A DNA stretch of 22,446 bases. Origin: an uncultured Campylobacter sp. (GTDB lineage Bacteria; Campylobacterota; Campylobacteria; Campylobacterales; Campylobacteraceae). Made by a program: the position numbers and the translations under genes. Below are positions 14,423-22,397 of the stretch, piece after piece. The notes beneath the pieces were generated by a model. The model was given only the letters and a program-made list of their open reading frames with translations, made no database searches and was not told where the DNA came from. The stretch spans positions 1-22,446 of the forward strand of contig NZ_CALKTL010000137.1 in the NCBI RefSeq assembly GCF_937997405.1, given 5' to 3'. The number at the start of each line of letters is the position of its first letter. Position 1 is the first letter of the stretch.

Positions 14423-15841
14423 TTACTTTTCATACCCGTAATCGCTCGGAACGAAAATTTGATGATTTTTGCCTAGCTTGAAATACATCCGGTCTAAATC
14501 CTGATTGAAAATCGATGTGAGCTTGCGCGCCAAAATTCTATCATTAAATGGCACGAACTGCAGCAGATCTCGCTCGCTACCTAGCGCTAAAATCGGATTT
14601 TGCCGCTCGCAAGGAATCACGAATAAACTCTGCTTAAAAAGCTTCGATAAGCTCACGTAGCTTTGCGCAAACTCGCCTTTTTCGCTCTCGCCGAAAAGAT
14701 ACAAATACACGTCTAGCCCTAGCTGCGAGCTGATGTCAAAGACGATACTTGATTCTTCGCGAAGCCGCTCGCCGGCACTTAGCACGACACTTTTACGCAC
14801 ATCTTTTAGCTCGCCCTCTCCAAGGCTTAACACCGGAATTTCAAGCGCTTTAAGCGCTGCTTTTTTTGCCTCGAAAACTCCGCTTGAGCAAACTACCAAG
14901 CCTGCTTTATTTTCGCTCACGTCGCGCTTTAAATTTAATTCGCCCGAGTAATCGATGAGAATTTCAAATTTATCCCGCTCACACAGCGCTTTAAGCTCGC
15001 TAAAAGCGTCGTTTAACAGCGGATTTAAAATTCGCAGATAAATTTTATGATTTCTAATATGCAAATCCAAAAACTCAAGCGCCCTAACCGTCCTAGCTAT
15101 CTCGTCACCGCTCATTTTTTTCATATCGATTAGCGCGAAAATATTTAGCCCAAACGGCGATGGAAATTGTCCGCTTTGCTTTTTTACTTCAGCAAACACC
15201 GCTCGCAGCGCACTAGGCTCACCAACGACTAAAATCGTATCATTCGGATATATCCGCGAGCCGGGTGTCGTTACGATGTAATTGTTGTGACGATAGATCA
15301 TCGGAATTTGATATTTGGCATTAGAAAGCGTGCTGATTTTTTTATACGCAAACGAGCTTCCTACGGGCACTTTTACCTCCATTATCTCTCCGCGTCCAAG
15401 CCCGATATTATCAGCAAAAACGGGGCTATCGGGCAAGAAGCCAATGAAACGCGAGGAATTTAGCGCGAGGGTATTTACGATTTTTACGTGAGCTTCATTT
15501 TTATTTTCGCGCAAAAGTCCCCAAAAATCAGCCACATAAAGCTCTAAATCCGGAGCGAGCGTCTTTAAATTTTCAAGCGTTACTTTAGTGTCAAATTCAT
15601 CCTCCATTATCACTATGCAGCGGTCAAATTCCTCTTCTGCTAGCACCACGCGCAACCGCTCAATGCTCGTAGGATCAAAAATTTCTACCGAAAAATTTGA
15701 CTCGTTTTCAAGCTCTGAGGGCACGGCATCCGTATTTTTAGCTATGACGCGATATGATCTGATGACATCTTTGATTTTACAAACTTTGGATAAAAAATGG
15801 CGCGCAAACTTTCCGCTTGCGATGATTAAAACTTGTTTCAT
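14423..15841 (-). CDS. TrkA/RCK-domain protein of the COG3400 type
   Basis: 472 residues. The N-terminus (1-115) is Rossmann-like but has a poor nucleotide-binding loop (LIIASGKFARHF, one Gly only). Residues 150-218 match an RCK_C (TrkA-C) domain: GEIMEVKVPVGSSFAYKKI ... IYRHNNYIVTTPGSRIYPNDTILVVGE. The C-terminal half repeats an alpha/beta pattern (FALIDMKKMSGDEI...; GLVVCSSGVFEAKKAAL...) of unknown function. Such soluble proteins are conserved in epsilonproteobacteria and annotated as TrkA-domain proteins. A potassium-transport or ligand-sensing role is family inference, and no channel gene is adjacent apart from the MscS homologue two genes on. GGAGAGCA directly precedes the ATG. The gene lies 42 bases upstream of aroB. 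Confidence 0.85.
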   Translation of the reverse strand: MKQVLIIASGKFARHFLSKVCKIKDVIRSYRVIAKNTDAVPSELENESNFSVEIFDPTSIERLRVVLAEEEFDRCIVIMEDEFDTKVTLENLKTLAPDLELYVADFWGLLRENKNEAHVKIVNTLALNSSRFIGFLPDSPVFADNIGLGRGEIMEVKVPVGSSFAYKKISTLSNAKYQIPMIYRHNNYIVTTPGSRIYPNDTILVVGEPSALRAVFAEVKKQSGQFPSPFGLNIFALIDMKKMSGDEIARTVRALEFLDLHIRNHKIYLRILNPLLNDAFSELKALCERDKFEILIDYSGELNLKRDVSENKAGLVVCSSGVFEAKKAALKALEIPVLSLGEGELKDVRKSVVLSAGERLREESSIVFDISSQLGLDVYLYLFGESEKGEFAQSYVSLSKLFKQSLFVIPCERQNPILALGSERDLLQFVPFNDRILARKLTSIFNQDLDRMYFKLGKNHQIFVPSDYGYEK

Positions 15842-15957
15842 TGCTCTCCGTTTCGTGGTTTTGCAAAGATTATAACCAAAAACGGCTAAATTTTAAACCG
15901 CGCGCGGATAAATTTTGCGGGCGAGCTTAGGCGCAGCGACTTAAAAATTTAAAGATC

Positions 15958-16013
15958 AAAATTTTAAAATCAAGGTTTAAAATTTCAAAATCCGAGGCTT
16001 AAATTTTAAAATG
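15958..16013. repeat. Short imperfect tandem repeat, unit about 21-22 bases
   Basis: Two and a half copies can be aligned: AAAATTTTAAAATC-AAGGTTT (15958-15978), AAAATTTCAAAATCCGAGGCTT (15979-16000) and AAATTTTAAAATG (16001-16013). It lies between the siderophore receptor and the RCK-like gene and overlaps a terminator-like hairpin. Probably local slippage within AAATTT-rich DNA. Confidence 0.5.
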
Positions 16014-16030
16014 AATTAAAACAAGCCTCG
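15993..16030 (-). terminator. Candidate terminator of the TonB-dependent receptor gene
   Basis: CGAGGCTT (15993-16000) and AAGCCTCG (16023-16030) form a perfect 8-bp stem around a 22-base AT-rich loop. Reading the minus strand, the stem is followed by GATTTTGAAATTTT, which is T-rich. It lies about 100 bases past the receptor stop. The remaining spacer to 16133 and up to 15842 shows no gene. Confidence 0.5.
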
Positions 16031-16133
16031 TTAAAATTAGTCTTGCTGCCTGGAGCGATAAAATTTCATAAATTTAAAAGCGACGCCATAACCATTCGCG
16101 CCGCTTAAGCAAAAATTTTAAACTCGCTAGATT

Positions 16134-18449
16134 TTAAAATTTTACCTCCGCAGAGAGCATGAAGCTTCTGCTCTCTCCAAGCGTTACGCCGTTTGCCGAG
16201 CCTAGCACGCTAGTTACGTTAAGACCGCCCGCACCGTCGGCGCTCGCAGGATACATTCCCGCCCAGTATTTTTTGTTAAATACGTTATTTACGTTGAAAC
16301 GTAGCGTGGTCTTATCGCCTAAAAGATGCTCGCTCGTATATCTAATGCCGATATCAGTAACGAAAAAGCTAGGCGTGTGCTGAGTGTTTAGATCGTCCAG
16401 ATACATCTTGCCAGTGTAGTGAAAATTTGTACTGATCGCAAGCTTATCGGTGCCCGGGATCACGTAATCAAGCATTAAATTTGCATTGATTTTAGGGATG
16501 CCGTTTGCGACCTTGCGATTAGCACCCGCGATACTTACGTTATGCATCTTAGGATCGATGTAGGTAAAGCCTCCTAGCACGCTTAAATTTTGCGTAATTC
16601 GTCCGCCGCTCATAAACTCAAATCCACGGTTGCGCTGCTCGCCGTTTATGCCATAAAGCCCCGTAGAGCTATTTAAGTAGGCGATCGGACGACGTATATC
16701 GAAATACGCCACGCTAAAATCGATCATATCGGCTACGCGAATTTTAGCGCCGATCTCGTGCTGCTTGGAGCGATACGGCGACGTAGATGCGACCTCGCCG
16801 TTATGCGGGCCACTCTTATAAACATAGGTAGAGCCCTGCTGCAAGCTATCTGCGTAGGTGTAGTAGATGCTGGCATCCTCTACCGGATGAAAGATCAAGC
16901 TGCCCGCCCAGCTATAGCCCGAATCGCTGTAGGCTTTAACAAGTCTTTGCTGGCGATTATTGTAGGATTCCTGCCTCATCCACGCCTTAGATGCGCTTAG
17001 CATCACGTCAAATTTATCGTTTATCGTGATATCATCTAGCACCGAGACGTTATACATATCCAAAACAGCGTAGTGATACAGACCGCTTCCGCGTCTAGCA
17101 CCGGTGTAATTTAGAATTTTAGGATCGTAGATATTGCCTATAGTAGGTGAGGTGTAGTTGGTGCTTGCGATCTTATATCTATCCTGCGTCCAGTGATAGC
17201 CGTTGGTCTGCACGCTGAAATCATGCTCGATATCGCCCGTATTAAACTGAGTATTGGCCTTGAGATAACCGCTCGGCAGGTCGAATCTATATGCCGCCGT
17301 AGCACCGCCGCTATGTTGAGTATAATAATCGCCCGGCTTCGTCCACTTCGCATTTGGGTTACTTAAACATATAGCAGGCTTTCTATTATTCGGCAAAGCA
17401 GCGTAATTAGCGCAATCAAACCCTTCAGGAAGCAAATAGTTTACGACGCTGTGAATGTCGCGATCGGTGCGCTGAAACTGAAAGCCGCCCTCTAAATACC
17501 ATTTATCGGTAGGCGTAAATTTAAATTTAGCGCTTGCGGTAGTGGTTTTTAGATGCATTCCTCCAAAGCTCTGTCCTAATCCACGCTCTGAGGAATCCAC
17601 CGCCCTTGGAAGCGTAATTCCGTCCGTAATCTTGCCGTCTTTAACGCCGAGGGCAAACTGCCCCGCAAAACCCTTGGTATTGTGCTCATAATAGCTAGCC
17701 GCGGTTTCAAAAATAAGATCGCCCGTAGGATAAAATTCCATCGTGACGCTGGCTAGGCGGCGCTGCAAATTTGAGCCCTTCGGTTGTCTGTCGCCGTTTG
17801 ATCCGTAAAACACCGCGCGGTAGCCGAATTTTTCAAATTTATCGGATAGATCAAGTCCAAGACCTAGATTGCTTCGCGACATATAATCGCTCCAGATGAT
17901 GTATTGATCTTTTACGGGGCGCTTGCGCGTGTAGCTGAAAATCCCGACCGGATTTTGCGCGCCGTAGAGAGAGCCTGCGACGCCGTTTTGCACCTGAAAG
18001 CTCTCAAACATCGCCATCGGAATCGCCGTCGTCGAAATCGTATAAAAGCCGTCCCAGAAGCTGTTGCCTACGACGCTACCCTCAAAACCGCGCGTCTGCG
18101 GACGTCCGACCGTGGCGCCGCCGCGCATCTGAATCTGCGCGGACGGGAAGTATTTGACCGCCTCCTCGTAGCCGGTGACACCTTGGTGATTTATGATTTC
18201 CTTGCTGATCGTGTTGATCTGATAGGGAAGATCAAGTGCGCGCTTGCCGGCAAGCATGCCTTGCTGCACGTTTTTGCTCAAAAAGCCCTCGTCGATGCCG
18301 CTCTCGCTGATATTATCGCCGACGGAATTTACCTCGATTACGCCCATATTCTGCGATTTTTCAGGCGCAGAATTACTGCCGCTTTGCACTGCAGCCAAAC
18401 TGCTGCATAGTAAGCACATACATGCCGCTAATGAAATTTTAAATTTCAT
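16134..18449 (-). CDS. TonB-dependent siderophore receptor
   Basis: Outer-membrane ligand-gated barrel that imports a ferric siderophore or similar ligand using TonB energy. Counting from ATG 18449 it has 771 residues: a signal peptide (MKFKISLAACMCLLCSSLAA), a TonB-box-like IEVNSVG, then a plug domain with LPYQINTISKEII, RGFEGS and GSLYGAQNPVGIFSYTRKRP, typical of siderophore receptors. A long beta-barrel follows, with the family signatures AYFDIRRP, GGFTYIDPK, FRVNVNNVFNKKYW-like text near the end, and a C-terminal strand ending in Phe (LSAEVKF). A Cys pair (GFDC...PAIC) lies in an extracellular loop. A second ATG at 18467 adds MERRKT; both starts have their own GAAGG site. Substrate cannot be told from sequence. 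It faces the rib operon head to head. Confidence 0.94.
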   Translation of the reverse strand: MKFKISLAACMCLLCSSLAAVQSGSNSAPEKSQNMGVIEVNSVGDNISESGIDEGFLSKNVQQGMLAGKRALDLPYQINTISKEIINHQGVTGYEEAVKYFPSAQIQMRGGATVGRPQTRGFEGSVVGNSFWDGFYTISTTAIPMAMFESFQVQNGVAGSLYGAQNPVGIFSYTRKRPVKDQYIIWSDYMSRSNLGLGLDLSDKFEKFGYRAVFYGSNGDRQPKGSNLQRRLASVTMEFYPTGDLIFETAASYYEHNTKGFAGQFALGVKDGKITDGITLPRAVDSSERGLGQSFGGMHLKTTTASAKFKFTPTDKWYLEGGFQFQRTDRDIHSVVNYLLPEGFDCANYAALPNNRKPAICLSNPNAKWTKPGDYYTQHSGGATAAYRFDLPSGYLKANTQFNTGDIEHDFSVQTNGYHWTQDRYKIASTNYTSPTIGNIYDPKILNYTGARRGSGLYHYAVLDMYNVSVLDDITINDKFDVMLSASKAWMRQESYNNRQQRLVKAYSDSGYSWAGSLIFHPVEDASIYYTYADSLQQGSTYVYKSGPHNGEVASTSPYRSKQHEIGAKIRVADMIDFSVAYFDIRRPIAYLNSSTGLYGINGEQRNRGFEFMSGGRITQNLSVLGGFTYIDPKMHNVSIAGANRKVANGIPKINANLMLDYVIPGTDKLAISTNFHYTGKMYLDDLNTQHTPSFFVTDIGIRYTSEHLLGDKTTLRFNVNNVFNKKYWAGMYPASADGAGGLNVTSVLGSANGVTLGESRSFMLSAEVKF

Positions 18450-18467
18450 CGTTTTCCTTCGTTCCAT

Positions 18468-18770
18468 TATTTTCCCTTCGTTATGGATATATTTAATATT
18501 ATTTTTTTAGCATATTAGAAAAATTTTCCTAAATTTAGACTAAATTCGAGATATAAATTTATATATTTGTAGTCGTATTTTTGCAGTTTAAAATTTCATA
18601 GACAATATACTGCGATACAAAAGAAAAATTGCGCAAATTTATATAAAATTCTAAATTAAAGTAATTACAAATTAAAATTACCTACCTTTATATTATAAAA
18701 GCCTTGAATCTAATATTCTTGGCTTTTTTAGTTTTAAATGAAAATAAAAATTAAATAATGAGAGGATGAT
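18468..18770. other. Divergent spacer containing the compositional junction
   Basis: About 300 bases between the receptor and ribH. The left part, to roughly 18,660, still shows Campylobacter-style words (AAATTTAGAC, AAAATTTC, GCGCAAATTT). From about 18,660-18,700 the text becomes like the AT-rich rib operon. The receptor promoter should lie around 18,485-18,530 (AT-rich, no confident box). A terminator lies at 18697-18730. I looked for the conserved segments of an FMN riboswitch on the plus strand and did not see them. No gene or tRNA is visible. Confidence 0.5.
18697..18730 (+). terminator. Intrinsic terminator 40 bases upstream of ribH
   Basis: AAAAGCC (18697-18703) pairs with GGCTTTT (18721-18727). 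A 2x2 mismatch and GAAT/ATTC form the upper stem, with a CTAAT loop. A run of six T's (18724-18729) and another TTTT follow. This is a good Rho-independent terminator pointing into ribH. It could be the expression platform of an FMN riboswitch whose aptamer is missing, or the end of a gene that was left behind. Confidence 0.65.
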
Positions 18771-18776
18771 TTGAAA

Positions 18777-19244
18777 ATGAAAACTTTTGAAGGAAAATTT
18801 GATGGAAGAAATGCAAAAATAGGAATTGTAGCTGGGAGATTTAATGAATTTATTACTTCAAAATTAGTTGGAGGCGCTTTAGATGTATTAAAAAGAAATG
18901 ATGTTTCTGAAGAAAATATTGATATTGCCTGGGTTCCAGGGGCATTTGAAATACCTTTAATTACAAAAAAATTGGCAAAGACAGGAAAATATGATGCAAT
19001 AATTGCTCTAGGAGCTGTAATAAAAGGTTCAACACCACATTTTGACTATGTTTGTGCAGAAGTTTCAAAAGGAGTGGCTCAAATTTCGTTGCAAACTGAC
19101 TTGCCTGTAATTTTTGGAGTTTTAACTACAAATAACATTGAAGAAGCTATTGAAAGAGCAGGGACAAAGGCAGGAAACAAAGGGTCAGATGCGGCATTTT
19201 CTGCAATTGAAATGATTAATTTAATTAAAGAAATTGAAAAGTAA
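18777..19244 (+). CDS. ribH: 6,7-dimethyl-8-ribityllumazine synthase
   Basis: Condenses 5-amino-6-ribitylaminouracil with 3,4-dihydroxy-2-butanone 4-phosphate to lumazine, the penultimate riboflavin step; the family assembles into cytoplasmic pentamers or capsids. 155 residues, normal. Markers are GRFNEFITSKL (20-30), WVPGAFEIPL (52-61), ALGAVIKGSTPHFDYV (77-92) with catalytic His88, and the phosphate-binding GTKAGNKG (129-136). An in-frame TTG at 18771 sits 5 bases from AGAGG, while the ATG at 18777 is 11 from it. I prefer the ATG because homologues start near MKTFEG, but the TTG is possible. First gene of an AT-rich operon unlike the rest of the window; ribH usually comes last in Firmicute operons. 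Confidence 0.97.
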   Translation: MKTFEGKFDGRNAKIGIVAGRFNEFITSKLVGGALDVLKRNDVSEENIDIAWVPGAFEIPLITKKLAKTGKYDAIIALGAVIKGSTPHFDYVCAEVSKGVAQISLQTDLPVIFGVLTTNNIEEAIERAGTKAGNKGSDAAFSAIEMINLIKEIEK

Positions 19245-19304
19245 AAAACGTTAGATTATCAAACACATCTAATAATTTTATTTATAAAAAGGAAAATTAA
19301 AATT

Positions 19305-20432
19305 ATGTCTACAAATAAAAATAATGAAATTGATAAAAAATATATGCAAATAGCAATTGAACTAGCAAAAAAAGGAGCTGGGACGGTAAATCCTAATCCG
19401 ATGGTCGGAGCGGTTGTTGTTCAAGATGAAAAAGTTATTGGAACTGGCTATCATAAATATTTTGGAGGACCTCACGCTGAAGTTTACGCTTTGGAAGAAG
19501 CTGCTCAAAATTCAAACGTTTTGTCGAATGCCACGATTTATGTCACATTGGAACCGTGTTCGCATTACGGGAAAACACCGCCTTGTGCTGAAAAAATTGT
19601 GAAAATGGGACTAAAAAGATGTGTTATTGGCTCATCTGACCCAAATCCGAAAGTGGCTGGAAAAGGTGTGCAGATATTGAGAAATGCTGGGATTGAAGTG
19701 CGTGAAAATGTTTTGAAAAGTGAATGCGATAAAATTAATCAAGTGTTTTTTAAATACATTATGACAAAAATTCCGTATTTGTTTTTAAAATGTGCAATAA
19801 CTTTAGATGGGAAAATCGCTACAAAGACAGGAAATTCCAAATGGATTACAAATGAAATTGCTCGTGAAAAAGTTCAGTTTTATCGAAATAAATTTATGGG
19901 AATTATGGTTGGAATAAACACGGTTTTAGCTGACAATCCAAGTCTTACTGCAAGAGTTGAAAATGGTATAAATCCATATAGAATCATTATTGACCCACAT
20001 TTTAAAACTGGAAAGAATCACAATATTATTAAAGAAAATAGCGATGAAAAGACAATAATTGTCACATCAAAAAATAATAAAAATTCTGAAAAGCAGCTGG
20101 ATTTTTCTGAAAACAGCAAAGTTAAATTTGTATTTTTAAATGGCACAAAATTTAGCTTTAAAGAAATTCTTCGTAAAATTGGAGAAATTGGAATTGATTC
20201 AATTTTGCTGGAAGGTGGACAATCACTTATTTCACAGGCATTTGAAGAAAATGTAATTGACGCTGGAGAAATTTTTATTGCCAATAAAATTTTGGGCGAT
20301 GAAAAAGGAAAGACTTTTATTGCGGGATTTGATAGGGAAAAAATGGATGAAGCTATGATTTTGGAAAATGTGAAATATAATATTTATGGCAAAAATGTTG
20401 GAATGGAATTTTTGCAAAAAAATTATAATTAA
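19305..20432 (+). CDS. ribD: Bifunctional diaminohydroxyphosphoribosylaminopyrimidine deaminase / 5-amino-6-(5-phosphoribosylamino)uracil reductase
   Basis: Second and third steps of riboflavin synthesis. 375 residues. The N-terminal deaminase has the zinc site: HAE (57-59) and PCSHYGKTPPC (84-94, Cys85 and Cys94), with PNPMVGAVVV (30-39). The C-terminal reductase starts near 150 with FLKCAITLDGKIATKTGNSKWITNE and later has DSILLEGGQSLI. Both halves look complete. It lies 60 bases after ribH; AAAGGA precedes the ATG at a slightly long distance. The last residues, MEFLQKNYN, resemble the RibE C-terminus (MEFLQKNGF), and the DNA there is a near-identical 21-base direct repeat. Codon use is strongly A/T-biased compared with the Campylobacter genes to the left. 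Confidence 0.97.
   Translation: MSTNKNNEIDKKYMQIAIELAKKGAGTVNPNPMVGAVVVQDEKVIGTGYHKYFGGPHAEVYALEEAAQNSNVLSNATIYVTLEPCSHYGKTPPCAEKIVKMGLKRCVIGSSDPNPKVAGKGVQILRNAGIEVRENVLKSECDKINQVFFKYIMTKIPYLFLKCAITLDGKIATKTGNSKWITNEIAREKVQFYRNKFMGIMVGINTVLADNPSLTARVENGINPYRIIIDPHFKTGKNHNIIKENSDEKTIIVTSKNNKNSEKQLDFSENSKVKFVFLNGTKFSFKEILRKIGEIGIDSILLEGGQSLISQAFEENVIDAGEIFIANKILGDEKGKTFIAGFDREKMDEAMILENVKYNIYGKNVGMEFLQKNYN
20403..20423 (+). repeat. 21-base direct repeat, copy at the 3' end of ribD
   Basis: The sequence beginning ATGGAATTTTTGC and continuing through AAAAAAAT matches 21114-21134 at the end of ribE with a single mismatch (G for A). Both copies are in frame and encode MEFLQKN. Confidence 0.6.
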
Positions 20433-20465
20433 TTTGAATAAAAAATTAAAAATCAGGAGAAAGTT

Positions 20466-21143
20466 ATGTTTACTGGTTTAGTTGAAGAAACTGGAAAAGT
20501 TATTAATCTTGCGAAAAAAAATGCAAGTATTGAAATTACAATAAGAGGAAAAAAGGTTGTAGAAAAGGCACAAATTGGGGATAGTATCGCTGTAAACGGA
20601 GTTTGCTTGACTGTTACCAAATTAAAGGAAAGTGACTTTACGGCAGATGTGATGTTTGAAACTATTGAGAGAAGTGGCTTGAAACGAGCTAAAGCGGGGG
20701 ATATTGTCAATCTTGAAAAGTCGCTTACGCTTGCAACTTTTTTAGGTGGACATCTTGTTATGGGAGATGTTGACTGCGAGGCTAAAATTTTGTCAATTAC
20801 GGATAAGGGAATTGCGAAAGTTTATGAATTTCAGCTGGATGAAAATTATAGAAATAATATGAAATATATCGTTGAAAAAGGGCGTGTAACCATTGACGGG
20901 GCAAGTCTTACAGTAATTGATGTCAATGATGAAGATGGAATTTTCTCTGTTTCACTTATTCCGCACACGATTGAAAATATTACGATTGGAATGAAGAAAA
21001 CTGGGGATTTTGTGAATATTGAAACAGATTTATTTGGAAAATATGTGGAAAAAATATTGAAATTTGATAATTTTGATAATTTAAAAAATAAAGAAAAAAA
21101 ATCAAAATTGACAATGGAATTTTTACAAAAAAATGGATTTTAA
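20466..21143 (+). CDS. ribE: Riboflavin synthase, alpha chain
   Basis: Dismutates two lumazines into riboflavin and the pyrimidine substrate of RibH. 225 residues with the expected internal duplication of the lumazine-binding barrel: MFTGLVEETGKV (1-12) with VNGVCLTVT in the first half, and GGHLVMGDVD with IDGASLTVIDV in the second. The C-terminus (SKLTMEFLQKNGF) is the usual trimer-forming helix. AGGAGA stands 6 bases upstream of the ATG. It follows ribD by 33 bases and precedes ribBA by 33, so all four genes form one operon. Confidence 0.97.
   Translation: MFTGLVEETGKVINLAKKNASIEITIRGKKVVEKAQIGDSIAVNGVCLTVTKLKESDFTADVMFETIERSGLKRAKAGDIVNLEKSLTLATFLGGHLVMGDVDCEAKILSITDKGIAKVYEFQLDENYRNNMKYIVEKGRVTIDGASLTVIDVNDEDGIFSVSLIPHTIENITIGMKKTGDFVNIETDLFGKYVEKILKFDNFDNLKNKEKKSKLTMEFLQKNGF
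21114..21134 (+). repeat. 21-base direct repeat, copy at the 3' end of ribE
   Basis: Partner of 20403-20423 (20 of 21 identical). The encoded MEFLQKN is natural at the end of riboflavin synthases, so this copy is probably the original and the ribD copy the acquired one. Confidence 0.6.
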
Positions 21144-21176
21144 TAAAAAAAGGAAAAAAAGAAAGAAGTGATTTAA

Positions 21177-22397
21177 ATGGCAGAAAATAAAGCAAAATTT
21201 GATACTGTCGAAGCTGCGATTGAAGACTTGAAAAAAGGTATTCCAGTTGTGGTTGTTGACGATGAAGATAGGGAAAATGAAGGGGATTTGATAATTCCTG
21301 CTGATACAGTAACTTATGAAACATTGAACTTTATAATTAATGAAGCACGAGGACTTATGTGTGTGCCAATGTCTAGGAAAAGAGCTGAAGAGCTTGAATT
21401 AAATCTAATGGTTCAGCATAATACCGACTATTTTGGAACTGCCTTTACAATTTCAGTCGATTCATTAGAAGGTACAACTACTGGAATTTCTACAGGTGAC
21501 AGATTAAATACAATAAAAGATTTGGCAAATCCATCTAAAACTGTAAAGGATTTTAGAAAGCCAGGACATTTATTTCCGTTAATTGCACGTGAAGGAGGTG
21601 TACTTGAAAGAAAAGGGCATACTGAAGCGGCTGTTGATCTGGCAAGACTTGCAGGATTTTCTGAAGTGGCTGTAATTATGGAAATTTTAAAGAAAAACGG
21701 AGAAATGGCTCGTCGAAATGACTTGTTTGAATTTTGTCAAAAACATAGTTTAAAATTAATTACAATTGATGATTTGATTGTTTATATAAAAAAAAACGAA
21801 AAACTAGTTAAAAATGAAGCAACTGTTGATATTCCAACACAATTTGGAAATTTTACTTTTGCAGGTTATAGCGATAAAATCGAACATAAGGAATATATCG
21901 CAGTTATGAAGGGCGAAATAAAAAATAAAGAGAATATCACAGCCAGACTTCACTCTGAATGCCTGACAGGCGATGTCTTCGGTTCAAAACGATGTGATTG
22001 CCAAGAACAGCTTCATAGAGCTTTACATGAACTGGAAGAAAGCGGAGAAGGGCTTCTGATTTATTTACGTCAGGAAGGGCGTGGAATTGGAATTCTGAAT
22101 AAACTAAAGGCTTACAAACTTCAGGACGAAGGCTATGATACTGTGGAAGCTAATCATAAATTGGGATTTTCTGACGATTTAAGGGATTATGCCGTAGCAG
22201 CACAGATTATAAAGGATCTAGGAATAAAATCAATTATTTTAAAAACCAACAATCCAAAGAAAATCGAAGGATTGGAAAAATATGGAATTAGAATTGCTGG
22301 ACGCAAGGAAATTGAAATTGCTGCCAACGATGTAGATAAAAATTATTTAAAGGTAAAAAAGGAAAAAATGGGACATTTGTTAAAACAGGATTTATAA
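21177..22397 (+). CDS. ribBA: Bifunctional 3,4-dihydroxy-2-butanone-4-phosphate synthase / GTP cyclohydrolase II
   Basis: Supplies both precursors of riboflavin: DHBP from ribulose 5-phosphate and the pyrimidine from GTP. 406 residues, the normal fused length. The RibB half has the acidic loop DDEDRENEGD (28-37) and HTEAAVDLARLAG (148-160). The RibA half has the complete zinc site Cys262, Cys273, Cys275 (ECLTGDVFGSKRCDC) and the catalytic LRQEGRGIGILNK (297-309). Both active sites look functional, unlike the epsilonproteobacterial RibBA fusions whose RibA half is degenerate (family knowledge). The start is ATG with AAGAAGTGA upstream. It is the last gene of the operon, and 49 bases of AT-rich DNA without a clear terminator remain to the window end. 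Confidence 0.97.
   Translation: MAENKAKFDTVEAAIEDLKKGIPVVVVDDEDRENEGDLIIPADTVTYETLNFIINEARGLMCVPMSRKRAEELELNLMVQHNTDYFGTAFTISVDSLEGTTTGISTGDRLNTIKDLANPSKTVKDFRKPGHLFPLIAREGGVLERKGHTEAAVDLARLAGFSEVAVIMEILKKNGEMARRNDLFEFCQKHSLKLITIDDLIVYIKKNEKLVKNEATVDIPTQFGNFTFAGYSDKIEHKEYIAVMKGEIKNKENITARLHSECLTGDVFGSKRCDCQEQLHRALHELEESGEGLLIYLRQEGRGIGILNKLKAYKLQDEGYDTVEANHKLGFSDDLRDYAVAAQIIKDLGIKSIILKTNNPKKIEGLEKYGIRIAGRKEIEIAANDVDKNYLKVKKEKMGHLLKQDL

Noticed and set aside
15958..16013. CRISPR array
   Set aside because: Only two to three degenerate units with no spacers, built from AAATTT words; no cas genes in the window.
17904..18510. 168-codon plus-strand frame opposite the TonB-dependent receptor
   Set aside because: Arg/Ala-rich antisense shadow of a clearly conserved receptor gene; no ribosome-binding site.
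18480..18700. FMN riboswitch aptamer upstream of ribH
   Set aside because: The conserved segments of the RFN element are not seen on the plus strand; only a terminator hairpin is present.
18655..18776. Integration site or insertion sequence at the rib junction
   Set aside because: No transposase, integrase, terminal inverted repeats or tRNA target is visible on the side that can be seen; the other edge lies beyond the window.
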